From CBFFRJ01 sp963530515 (GTDB lineage Bacteria > Pseudomonadota > Gammaproteobacteria > Enterobacterales > Enterobacteriaceae): 64,000 nucleotides of DNA. Shown piece by piece: positions 8,641 through 16,213 of the stretch. Position numbers and translations under genes: made by a program. Location: NCBI GenBank assembly GCA_963530515.1, contig CAUSEC010000003.1, positions 124,001 through 188,000 of the forward strand, in the 5' to 3' direction. The notes under the pieces were generated by a model that saw nothing but the letters and a program-made list of their open reading frames with translations, was not told where the DNA came from and ran no database searches. Numbering within the stretch: position 1 is the stretch's first letter; the number at the start of each line of letters is the position of its first letter.

Positions 8641-10233
8641 ATGCCCGGTAAAAAGCGGCAAAAAATTTCGTTGTGGGAGTTTTTCCAGCAATTAGGAAAG
8701 ACATTTATGTTGCCGGTTGCCCTGCTCTCCTTCTGCGGGATCATGCTGGGGATTGGCAGTTCGCTGAGCAGCCAGAGCGTGGTAACGCTCCTGCCGGCGC
8801 TGGGTCACCCGATTCTTCAGGCCATTTTTATCTGGATGGGGAAAGTCGGCTCCTTTGCCTTTAGTTTCCTGCCGGTTATGTTCTGTATCGCTATCCCGCT
8901 GGGTCTCGCGCGTGAGAACAAAGGGGTGGCAGCCTTCGCAGGCTTCGTCGGCTACGCGGTCATGAACCTGGCCGTCAACTTCTGGCTGACCGCCAAAGGC
9001 ATTTTGCCGACCACTGACGCCGCGGTGCTCAAGGCCAACAATATTCAGAACGTCCTTGGGATCCAGTCTATTGATACGGGGATCCTGGGCGCGGTGATCG
9101 CCGGGATTATCATCTGGAACCTGCACGAGCGGTTTAACACGATTCGTCTGCCTGATGCGCTGGCCTTTTTCGGCGGCACCCGTTTCGTCCCTATCATTAC
9201 CAGCGTGGTGATGGGCCTGGTAGGGCTGGTTATTCCGCTGGTGTGGCCGTACTTTGCGATGGGTATTACCGGGCTTGGCAACCTCATTAACGGCGCGGGC
9301 AACTTCGGGCCGATGATTTTTGGTACTGGCGAGCGTCTGCTGCTGCCTTTCGGCCTGCAGCATATTCTGGTGGCGATTATCCGTTTCACCGAAGCGGGCG
9401 GGACAATGGACGTCTGCGGGCATAGCGTCAGCGGTGCGTTAACTATCTTCCAGGCGCAGCTGAGCTGCCCGACGACCCACGGCTTCTCCGAGAGCGCCAC
9501 TCGCTTCCTGTCGCAGGGTAAAATGCCGGCCTTCCTCGGCGGTTTACCGGGTGCGGCGCTGGCAATGTACCATTGTGCAAAACCTGAAAACCGACACAAA
9601 ATTAAAGGGCTGCTGATTTCCGGCGTGATTGCCTGTGTGGTCGGCGGGACGACGGAACCTCTGGAATTCCTGTTCCTGTTCGTTGCGCCGGCACTGTATG
9701 CCATTCACGCACTGCTGACCGGGCTTGGCTTCACCGTGATGGCGGTTCTGGGTGTGACCATCGGCAATACCGACGGTAACGTGATTGATTTCGTGGTGTT
9801 CGGCATCCTGCACGGGCTGGCAACCAAGTGGTACCTGGTACCTGTCGTCGCCGCCGTCTGGTTTGCGACTTACTACGCTATCTTCCGTTTCGCTATCCTG
9901 CGCTTCAACATCAAAACGCCGGGTCGCGAGTCTGAAACCACAAGCAGTGTTGAGAAAGCCGTCAGCGGGGCAACAGGCAAATCAGGTTATAACGTACCGG
10001 CTATCCTTGCCGCTCTGGGGGGTGGCGAGAACATCACCAGCCTGGATAACTGCATCACCCGCCTGCGTTTGTCGGTCAAAGAGATGTCTCTGGTGGATAA
10101 CGAGGCCCTCAAAGCCAACCGGGCCATTGGCATCATCCAGATAAATCAGCACAACCTGCAGGTGGTCATTGGGCCACAGGTTCAGTCAGTCAAAGACGAA
10201 ATGACTGAGTTGATGAACTCCGTTCACGCGTAG
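8641..10233 (+). CDS. malX: MalX, PTS maltose/glucose-type EIICB component
   Basis: Membrane permease of the phosphotransferase system, able to carry glucose and maltose in E. coli although its natural substrate is uncertain. A hydrophobic EIIC domain with about ten membrane segments spans residues 10-420 and contains GTTEPLEF, typical of the glucose superfamily. A cytoplasmic EIIB domain follows, with the phosphorylated cysteine at 471 in LDNCITRLR. Length 530 equals K-12 MalX. First gene of malXY; a GGAG ribosome site precedes the ATG. Confidence 0.95.
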   Translation: MPGKKRQKISLWEFFQQLGKTFMLPVALLSFCGIMLGIGSSLSSQSVVTLLPALGHPILQAIFIWMGKVGSFAFSFLPVMFCIAIPLGLARENKGVAAFAGFVGYAVMNLAVNFWLTAKGILPTTDAAVLKANNIQNVLGIQSIDTGILGAVIAGIIIWNLHERFNTIRLPDALAFFGGTRFVPIITSVVMGLVGLVIPLVWPYFAMGITGLGNLINGAGNFGPMIFGTGERLLLPFGLQHILVAIIRFTEAGGTMDVCGHSVSGALTIFQAQLSCPTTHGFSESATRFLSQGKMPAFLGGLPGAALAMYHCAKPENRHKIKGLLISGVIACVVGGTTEPLEFLFLFVAPALYAIHALLTGLGFTVMAVLGVTIGNTDGNVIDFVVFGILHGLATKWYLVPVVAAVWFATYYAIFRFAILRFNIKTPGRESETTSSVEKAVSGATGKSGYNVPAILAALGGGENITSLDNCITRLRLSVKEMSLVDNEALKANRAIGIIQINQHNLQVVIGPQVQSVKDEMTELMNSVHA

Positions 10234-10251
10234 TGCTCGCCATAGTGTTAC

Positions 10252-10275
10252 CGCCCTCACCCCGGTGAGGGCGTT
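10252..10275 (+). other. Hairpin between malX and malY
   Basis: GCCCTCAC/GTGAGGGC stem with a short loop and a weak T tract (GTTTGTC). It could lower read-through into malY or protect the malX mRNA end. It is not a clear terminator. Confidence 0.5.
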
Positions 10276-10293
10276 TGTCATAAGGAAGGATGC

Positions 10294-11466
10294 ATGTTTG
10301 ATTTTTCACAGACGGTTGACCGTCACGGCACCTGGTGCACGCAGTGGGATTATGTCGCCGATCGCTTCGGTGAGGCGGATCTGCTCCCTTTCACCATTTC
10401 CGACATGGACTTTGCGACCGCCCCCTGCGTACTTTCTGCCGTACAGCAGCGTCTGAACCACGGCGTGCTGGGCTACAGCCGCTGGAAGAATGACGACTTC
10501 AGTGGCGCGATAAGCCATTGGTTTACTACACGTTTTAATACCCCTACTGACAGCAACGCACTGGTGTATGGCCCTTCTGTTATCTACATGGTCGCTGAAA
10601 TGATCCGTCAGTGGTCACAACCGGGTGACGGCATTGTGGTGCATACCCCGGCGTACGATGCGTTTTATAAAACCATTGCCGGTAATCAGCGCCAGTTGGT
10701 TCCCGTGGCGCTGGAACACCATCCCTCAGGCTGGCAGTGCGATATGACACGACTGGAGTCCGCGCTGGCCCAACCGCAGAACAAAGTGCTGCTGCTGTGC
10801 AGTCCGCATAATCCCACCGGTAAGGTCTGGACGCGGGACGAGCTCAGCACAATGGCCGCATTGTGCGAACGCCACGGGGTGAAAGTGATTAGCGACGAGA
10901 TTCATATGGATATGGTCTGGAGCCAGCATCAGCACATACCTTGGCATCAGGTCGCACGCAGCCCGTGGGCGCTGTTTACGTCGGCGTCCAAGAGTTTCAA
11001 TATCCCGGCACTCACCGGCGCCTACGGTTTTATTGCCGATGAGCCGTCACGTGAAGGTTACCTGACCGCACTGAAAAGCAGGGATGGCCTCTCCTCACCT
11101 GCCGTGCTGGCATTAGTGGCGCATATTGCCGCTTATCAGGAAGGTGCCCCCTGGCTGGATGCGCTTCGCCGTTACCTGAAAAGTAACCTCTGTTTTATCG
11201 CCGATGCGCTCAATCACGCCTTTCCACAGCTTGCCTGGCAGCCCCCGGAATCCACCTATCTCGCCTGGATCGACCTCTCACCTCTGGGCATCGATGATAC
11301 CGCCTTACAGCAGGAGCTGATTCACCGGCAGAAGGTCGCTATTATGCCGGGCGCGACCTATGGTGCTGACTTTCAGCACTTTGTTCGCCTCAATGCCGGT
11401 TGTCCACGCTCAAAACTCGAGCAGGGCGTGGCACGGCTGATTGCCGGAATAAACGCGATTCGCTAA
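10294..11466 (+). CDS. malY: MalY, PLP-dependent cystathionine beta-lyase/regulator
   Basis: Fold-type I aminotransferase-like enzyme with C-S lyase activity. In E. coli it also binds MalT and damps the maltose regulon. The PLP lysine lies in TSASKSFNIPAL (K233) and the cofactor-binding segment is NPTGKVWTRDEL; the length of 390 equals K-12. It begins 60 bases after malX and is probably co-transcribed. A GGAAGG ribosome site precedes the ATG. Confidence 0.94.
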   Translation: MFDFSQTVDRHGTWCTQWDYVADRFGEADLLPFTISDMDFATAPCVLSAVQQRLNHGVLGYSRWKNDDFSGAISHWFTTRFNTPTDSNALVYGPSVIYMVAEMIRQWSQPGDGIVVHTPAYDAFYKTIAGNQRQLVPVALEHHPSGWQCDMTRLESALAQPQNKVLLLCSPHNPTGKVWTRDELSTMAALCERHGVKVISDEIHMDMVWSQHQHIPWHQVARSPWALFTSASKSFNIPALTGAYGFIADEPSREGYLTALKSRDGLSSPAVLALVAHIAAYQEGAPWLDALRRYLKSNLCFIADALNHAFPQLAWQPPESTYLAWIDLSPLGIDDTALQQELIHRQKVAIMPGATYGADFQHFVRLNAGCPRSKLEQGVARLIAGINAIR

Positions 11467-11470
11467 GTCG

Positions 11471-11506
11471 CATGTTGCGCAAATAACATTGTTTTTGCGC
11501 AACATG
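11471..11506. other. Long perfect inverted repeat between malY and add
   Basis: CATGTTGCGCAAA (11471-11483) pairs perfectly with TTTGCGCAACATG (11494-11506) over 13 bases around a 10-base loop. GCTTTTT follows on the plus strand, so it may act as the malXY terminator, but the tail is short. The symmetry would also suit a dimeric regulator upstream of add. Confidence 0.6.
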
Positions 11507-11567
11507 GCTTTTTGAGTTGGTTTCTTCTTATAATGTTACGCACTTTACCTAAAACAAGAGTGCGACC

Positions 11568-12569
11568 ATGATTGATACCAACCTGCCTTTAACTGATATT
11601 CATCGCCACCTGGACGGCAACATTCGGGCACAAACCATCCTCGATCTTGGCCGTGAGTTTAACCTCACCCTCCCTGCAAATACCCTTGATACACTGCTGC
11701 CGCACGTGCAGGTCTCCGCCAATGAGCCGGATCTGGTGAGCTTCCTGTCGAAACTCGACTGGGGTGTAAAAGTCCTGGCGTCTCTAGATGCCTGTCGCCG
11801 AGTCGCCTTTGAGAACATGGAGGATGCTGCGCGTAACGGCCTGCACTATGTCGAACTGCGTTTTTCTCCGGGCTATATGGCGATGACCCACAACCTGCCC
11901 GTGGCGGGTGTGGTGGAAGCGGTCATTGCCGGTGTGCGTGAGGGTAGCAAAGCCTTTGGCGTCGAAGCACGTCTGATTGGCATCATGAGCCGTACCTTTG
12001 GCGAAGCCGCCTGTCAGCAGGAGCTGGACGCTCTTCTGGCCCACCGCGATGGCATTACGGCGCTTGATCTCGCGGGCGACGAACTGGGCTTCCCCGGCAG
12101 CCTGTTCCTGCCGCATTTCAACCGCGCCCGCGATGCTGGCTGGCACATTACCGTGCATGCCGGTGAGGCCGCCGGGCCGGAAAGCATCTGGCAGGCCATT
12201 CGTGAGCTGGGTGCTGAACGTATTGGTCATGGCGTGAAAGCCATTGACGACCCGGCGCTGGTGGCATTTCTTGCCGAGCAGCGTATCGGTATTGAATCCT
12301 GCCTGACGTCTAACATTCAGACCAGCACCGTTGCTTCTCTGGCACGCCATCCGCTCAAAGCGTTCCTCGAACATGGCGTGCTTGCGTCAATCAATACCGA
12401 TGATCCAGCGGTTCAGGGTGTGGATATCGGGCATGAGTATCAGGTTGCCGCTCTGGCCGCAGGGCTGAGCCGCGAACAGATTCGTCAGGCACAGATCAAC
12501 GGGCTTGAAATCGCGTTCCTGAGCGCAAGCGAGAAGCAGGCGCTCAAAGCAAAAGTCTTGCAGGGGTAA
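11568..12569 (+). CDS. add: Adenosine deaminase
   Basis: Deaminates adenosine and deoxyadenosine to the inosine forms in purine salvage. Zinc and catalytic motifs are in place: HRHLDG near the N-terminus (two His ligands), TVHAGEA (His and catalytic Glu region), GHGVKA, and SINTDDPAV (Asp ligand). The 333-residue length equals K-12 Add. It is a single gene ahead of a bidirectional terminator shared with ydgJ. Confidence 0.96.
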   Translation: MIDTNLPLTDIHRHLDGNIRAQTILDLGREFNLTLPANTLDTLLPHVQVSANEPDLVSFLSKLDWGVKVLASLDACRRVAFENMEDAARNGLHYVELRFSPGYMAMTHNLPVAGVVEAVIAGVREGSKAFGVEARLIGIMSRTFGEAACQQELDALLAHRDGITALDLAGDELGFPGSLFLPHFNRARDAGWHITVHAGEAAGPESIWQAIRELGAERIGHGVKAIDDPALVAFLAEQRIGIESCLTSNIQTSTVASLARHPLKAFLEHGVLASINTDDPAVQGVDIGHEYQVAALAAGLSREQIRQAQINGLEIAFLSASEKQALKAKVLQG

Positions 12570-12588
12570 TATTGCCAGTGCCATATAA

Positions 12589-12616
12589 AAACGCCGCTCG
12601 AATGAGCGGCGTTTTT
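12589..12616. terminator. Bidirectional terminator between add and ydgJ
   Basis: ACGCCGCTC/GAGCGGCGT stem flanked by an A run on the left and a T run on the right. It can end add on the plus strand and ydgJ on the minus strand. Confidence 0.88.
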
Positions 12617-12617
12617 G

Positions 12618-13658
12618 TCAGGTCAGACTGAGCGTGGCCCGATGCTTCGCCGACTCAATACCGAGCTCAATCAGCTCCATAATCTGAATGGCCTGACTGG
12701 CGGGAACCGGGTTTTCCCCCACGCCGTTCAGCGCATCACGCATCCCCGCATAATAAGCCGGATAATTGCCTGGCACGGTCAGCCAGGTTTCTTCCACCCG
12801 CTCTTCGCCTTCCACACGCGTCAGCACACCGTCACGCATATCATAACCCCAGTCTTCCTGTGGCAGTCGTGCACCGCTTTTCAGCCGTTCTTCCTGCGGG
12901 TCGAGACCAAACTTGACGAAGCTGCCGCGAGTGCCGTGCACGATATAACGCGCTGACTCGGCGGCCGCCAGCATGGTGCCATGCAATACCACCCGGCGCT
13001 GCGGGTAAGCCAGTACGGCGTGGAAGTAATCCGTGGTCTGGGAACCAGGGCGAAGCTGAGCAAGATCGACCGTCAGGGAAACCGGCAAGCCAAAGAGATT
13101 GACGGCCTGGTCGAGTAAGTGCGGTGCCAGATCGTACCAGATACCGCTGCCAGGACCCGCCTGCTCACGCCAGCGATTGCGGATCTCCGGGCGATAACGG
13201 TCGAAATGCGACTCCAGATAAGTGACTTCACCCAGCGCCCCATCGGCAAAAATGCTTTTCAGGGTTAAGAAATCACTGTCCCAACGGCGGTTATGGAAGA
13301 CGGACAGCACGCGTCCCAGGCTTTTGGCTAGCGCATCCAGCTCTCTGGCTTGTGATAACGTGACGGTGAAGGGTTTATCCACCACCACATGTTTGCCCGC
13401 TTCGAGTGCCGCTTTCGCCAGCGGGAAGTGGGTGTCATTCGGCGTTGGAATGACAATCAGGTCGATTTTAGGATCGTTAAACAAGTGCTTCGGCTCAGAG
13501 ACAACCGGCACACTCGGCCAGTCCGCCTTCACTTTTGACGCATCGCTACTGGAAATTGCAGCCAGTTCCATGCCCGGCGTGCCGGCAATAAGCGGCGCGT
13601 GGAACGTTTTGCTGGCATAACCATAGCCGATTAATCCGACGCGGATAATGTCACTCAT
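12618..13658 (-). CDS. ydgJ: YdgJ, Gfo/Idh/MocA-family oxidoreductase
   Basis: 346 residues. N-terminal Rossmann fold with the dinucleotide signature VGLIGYGYASKTFHAP, then VVDKPFTVT carrying the family Lys-Pro, and a C-terminal alpha/beta domain. Substrate unknown. The start at 13658 (MSDIIRVGL) has GGAGA upstream and gives the K-12 length; the longer in-frame start adds 17 non-homologous residues. Members usually use NAD(P) to oxidise sugars or polyols. Confidence 0.9.
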   Translation of the reverse strand: MSDIIRVGLIGYGYASKTFHAPLIAGTPGMELAAISSSDASKVKADWPSVPVVSEPKHLFNDPKIDLIVIPTPNDTHFPLAKAALEAGKHVVVDKPFTVTLSQARELDALAKSLGRVLSVFHNRRWDSDFLTLKSIFADGALGEVTYLESHFDRYRPEIRNRWREQAGPGSGIWYDLAPHLLDQAVNLFGLPVSLTVDLAQLRPGSQTTDYFHAVLAYPQRRVVLHGTMLAAAESARYIVHGTRGSFVKFGLDPQEERLKSGARLPQEDWGYDMRDGVLTRVEGEERVEETWLTVPGNYPAYYAGMRDALNGVGENPVPASQAIQIMELIELGIESAKHRATLSLT

Positions 13659-13881
13659 CTTAAGCTCTCCTGTCTTTGGAACACGTATTTCACACCATCT
13701 GCCTTTCACTCACAACCGCTTGTTAGTGCTTCTCCTTTGCCTCAGTACCAGGAATAATCGCAATACACGGGTGCCGGAGGCGGAATTTGCTGAAAAACAC
13801 GTGCGGTATCTTGTCGTTTTTCACGCTCATCGGTAACATCCCGTGGCTAATAAGGAAGATGTACCAGGGAGTTGTGAACGT

Positions 13882-14019
13882 ATGGCGTTAATTTTTAACC
13901 GTATCATTGAATTAATGGGTTGGGTGGTGCTGGGGGTTTCGACCATTCTTTTAGTCTTCGCCAGTCATATTGATAATTACCAGCCGCCAGAGCAGAGTAT
14001 CGTCGCGCAGAAAAAATAA
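13882..14019 (+). CDS. blr: Blr, small divisome-associated membrane protein
   Basis: A 45-codon reading frame encoding one transmembrane helix (GWVVLGVSTILLVFASHI) followed by DNYQPPEQS, which closely matches the 41-residue E. coli Blr. In E. coli Blr is an inner-membrane protein linked to beta-lactam tolerance and the cell-division complex. GGGAG lies about 11 bases upstream of the ATG. This start adds four residues (MALIF instead of M) relative to K-12; no ATG is available at the K-12 position. Confidence 0.85.
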   Translation: MALIFNRIIELMGWVVLGVSTILLVFASHIDNYQPPEQSIVAQKK

Positions 14020-14259
14020 AGCGCAACGGTTACATACGCCCCTTAATTATGGCAATCAGTTGCGTATTGCCAGCCGTAACGAAGCGCGTTAATCTTCATC
14101 ACCAGGCACCGTCCTGGTGTCTGCAACACCCTTAAAGAAAATTCCTAAATAAATGGTAGTGCACACCGCGACAATGATGTGCAGATAAGCCCGTTTATTA
14201 TTCGACCGAATTACCCGCGAATGTTTTATTGTCTTTCTATTATATGGATAACGCTTAAC

Positions 14260-14475
14260 ATGACAGTTCAGGACTATTTATTAAAATTTCGCAAAATCAG
14301 TTCCCTTGAAAGTCTGGAAAAACTGTTCGATCACCTCAACTACACGCTTACCGACAACCAGGAAATCATTAACATGTATCGTGCAGCCGATCATCGCCGG
14401 GCTGAACTGGTGTCGGGTGGCCGTCTGTTCGACATCGGCTGTGTCCCTAAGTCAGTCTGGCATTATGTGCAGTAG
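14260..14475 (+). CDS. cnu: Cnu (YdgT), Hha-family nucleoid-associated protein
   Basis: 71-residue Hha/YmoA-family partner of H-NS and StpA; also binds cnb near oriC in E. coli. It is nearly identical to K-12 Cnu, from MTVQDYLLKFRKISS to the end VPKSVWHYVQ. The start at 14260 is taken because upstream in-frame codons encode a sequence foreign to the family. It sits between blr and ydgK as in K-12. Confidence 0.95.
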   Translation: MTVQDYLLKFRKISSLESLEKLFDHLNYTLTDNQEIINMYRAADHRRAELVSGGRLFDIGCVPKSVWHYVQ

Positions 14476-14538
14476 CATTCGCTTAATAATGCTTTATACT
14501 CCTGGCCGGTAAAACAGCCATGGCCTACGAGGAAAAGT

Positions 14539-14976
14539 ATGACAACGATATATGCGCAGAGAATTGGAGGCTGGCTTCTTGCCCCTCTTGCCTGGCTGCT
14601 GGTCTCGTTGTTAGGACAGACAATTAGCCTGGCCTATGCCGTTCGATTGCAATTTCCGCAGTTCATTGCCGCTATTGGCGCAGTACCGGTTGCGAATTTA
14701 CTCATTTGGTTTATTTCGTTCGCCTTTGCGTCCGGAGTCTGGTGTTACACGCTGTGGCTGGTGGTTGCCTTTTTTAAACGCCGCCGCAGCGTCTTAAAAC
14801 AGATGATTGTCTGGCTGCTCATTACGTTGCTGCTGGCATTGAAATCTTTTGCTTTCTTGCCGGTCGCCGATGAAATAGCGGTTCGCGATCTGCTTTTCGC
14901 CCTGGCCGCCACCGCACTTATCGTCCCTTATTTCAAACGCTCTGAACGCGTTAAACAGACGTTCGTGAACCCGTAA
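14539..14976 (+). CDS. ydgK: YdgK, DUF2569 inner-membrane protein
   Basis: 145 residues with four predicted membrane helices (about 12-32, 45-70, 80-100 and 108-128), DUF2569-like. Function unknown. GAGGAAA lies just before the ATG. It precedes the rsx operon, and a weak terminator-like hairpin separates them. Confidence 0.85.
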   Translation: MTTIYAQRIGGWLLAPLAWLLVSLLGQTISLAYAVRLQFPQFIAAIGAVPVANLLIWFISFAFASGVWCYTLWLVVAFFKRRRSVLKQMIVWLLITLLLALKSFAFLPVADEIAVRDLLFALAATALIVPYFKRSERVKQTFVNP

Positions 14977-14997
14977 TAACCTTACAGTTATTCTGTT

Positions 14998-15038
14998 GTC
15001 GCCTGCTGTTGTTTGACGGATAATAGGCGGCTTTTTTT
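14998..15038 (+). terminator. Probable terminator after ydgK
   Basis: GTCGCCT pairs with AGGCGGC (one G-U) around a long loop, followed by seven T. It lies directly upstream of rsxA and could also act as an attenuator for the rsx operon. Confidence 0.55.
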
Positions 15039-15053
15039 ATTTCAGGCCTTCTA

Positions 15054-15635
15054 ATGACAGACTATCTGCTGCTCTTTATCGGAACCGTTCTGGTCAATAA
15101 TTTCGTGCTCGTAAAGTTTCTTGGCCTGTGCCCATTTATGGGTGTGTCCAAAAAACTCGAAGCCGCCATGGGGATGGGACTTGCCACCACCTTCGTGATC
15201 ACTCTGGCCTCCATCTGCGCCTGGATTATCGATACCTGGCTGCTTATCCCGCTGGATTTGGTCTATCTGCGCACGCTGGCGTTTATCCTTGTTATCGCCG
15301 TGGTGGTGCAGTTCACCGAAATGGTGGTACGTAAAACCAGCCCGGCGCTTTATCGCCTGCTGGGGATCTTCCTGCCGCTGATCACCACCAACTGTGCCGT
15401 GCTCGGTGTGCCCCTGCTCAACATCAACCTTGGGCATAATTTCCTGCAATCCGCGTTGTATGGCTTCTCTGCCTCCGTCGGATTCTCGTTAGTCATGGTG
15501 CTGTTTGCCGCCATCCGCGAACGTCTTGTCGTTGCCGATGTGCCCGCACCGTTTCGCGGTAATGCCATCGCGCTGATTACCGCCGGTCTGATGTCACTGG
15601 CCTTTATGGGCTTTAGTGGTCTGGTGAAGTTGTAA
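15054..15635 (+). CDS. rsxA: RsxA, ion-translocating oxidoreductase subunit
   Basis: 193-residue integral membrane protein with six helices, homologous to RnfA and NqrE. The LGLCPFMGVSKK region and conserved membrane cysteines (NCAVLG) are visible. It is part of the RsxABCDGE complex, which in E. coli reduces the [2Fe-2S] cluster of SoxR and so switches off the soxRS response. First gene of the operon; its stop overlaps the rsxB start (TAATG). Confidence 0.95.
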   Translation: MTDYLLLFIGTVLVNNFVLVKFLGLCPFMGVSKKLEAAMGMGLATTFVITLASICAWIIDTWLLIPLDLVYLRTLAFILVIAVVVQFTEMVVRKTSPALYRLLGIFLPLITTNCAVLGVPLLNINLGHNFLQSALYGFSASVGFSLVMVLFAAIRERLVVADVPAPFRGNAIALITAGLMSLAFMGFSGLVKL

Positions 15636-16213
15636 TGAATGCAATCTGGATTGCCATTGTTGCCCTGAGCGTACTCGGGCTGCTGTTTGGCGTCATTCTT
15701 GGTTATGCGTCGCGCCGTTTCGCCGTTGCGGACGATCCGGTTGTCGAAAAAATTGATGATTTGCTGCCACAAAGCCAGTGCGGCCAGTGCGGCTACCCTG
15801 GCTGTCGCCCCTATGCGGAAGCCGTCGGCTTACAGGGTGAGAAAATCAACCGCTGCGCGCCCGGCGGCGAAGCGGTGATGCTGAAAATCGCCGAAACGCT
15901 AAACATCGACCCGCAGCCCATCGACGGTGACGACGTCGCCCTTGAACCTGTGCGTATGCTCGCTATTATCGACGAAGCAAACTGCATCGGCTGCACCAAA
16001 TGTATTCAGGCTTGCCCTGTCGATGCCATTGTTGGCGCAACCCGCGCAATGCACACGGTCATGAGCGACTTGTGTACGGGCTGTAATCTCTGTGTGGATC
16101 CGTGCCCGACGAAATGTATTGAACTGCGTCCGGTTGAAACGACCACCGCCAGCTGGAAATGGGACCTGCACACGATTCCGGTGCGTATTATTCCCGTGGA
16201 ACAACATGCTTAA
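15635..16213 (+). CDS. rsxB: RsxB, iron-sulphur subunit
   Basis: 192 residues. N-terminal membrane anchor (about 5-25), a four-cysteine cluster domain (QCGQCGYPGCRPYAEA) and two [4Fe-4S] ferredoxin motifs: CIGCTKCIQACPVDAI, and CTGCNLCVDPCPTKC. It passes electrons within the Rsx/Rnf complex. It overlaps rsxA by one base and rsxC by eight, so the genes are translationally coupled. Confidence 0.95.
   Translation: MNAIWIAIVALSVLGLLFGVILGYASRRFAVADDPVVEKIDDLLPQSQCGQCGYPGCRPYAEAVGLQGEKINRCAPGGEAVMLKIAETLNIDPQPIDGDDVALEPVRMLAIIDEANCIGCTKCIQACPVDAIVGATRAMHTVMSDLCTGCNLCVDPCPTKCIELRPVETTTASWKWDLHTIPVRIIPVEQHA

Noticed and set aside
8692..9423. A 243-codon minus-strand frame inside malX
   Set aside because: Same kind of antisense shadow; the sense strand is a clear PTS permease.
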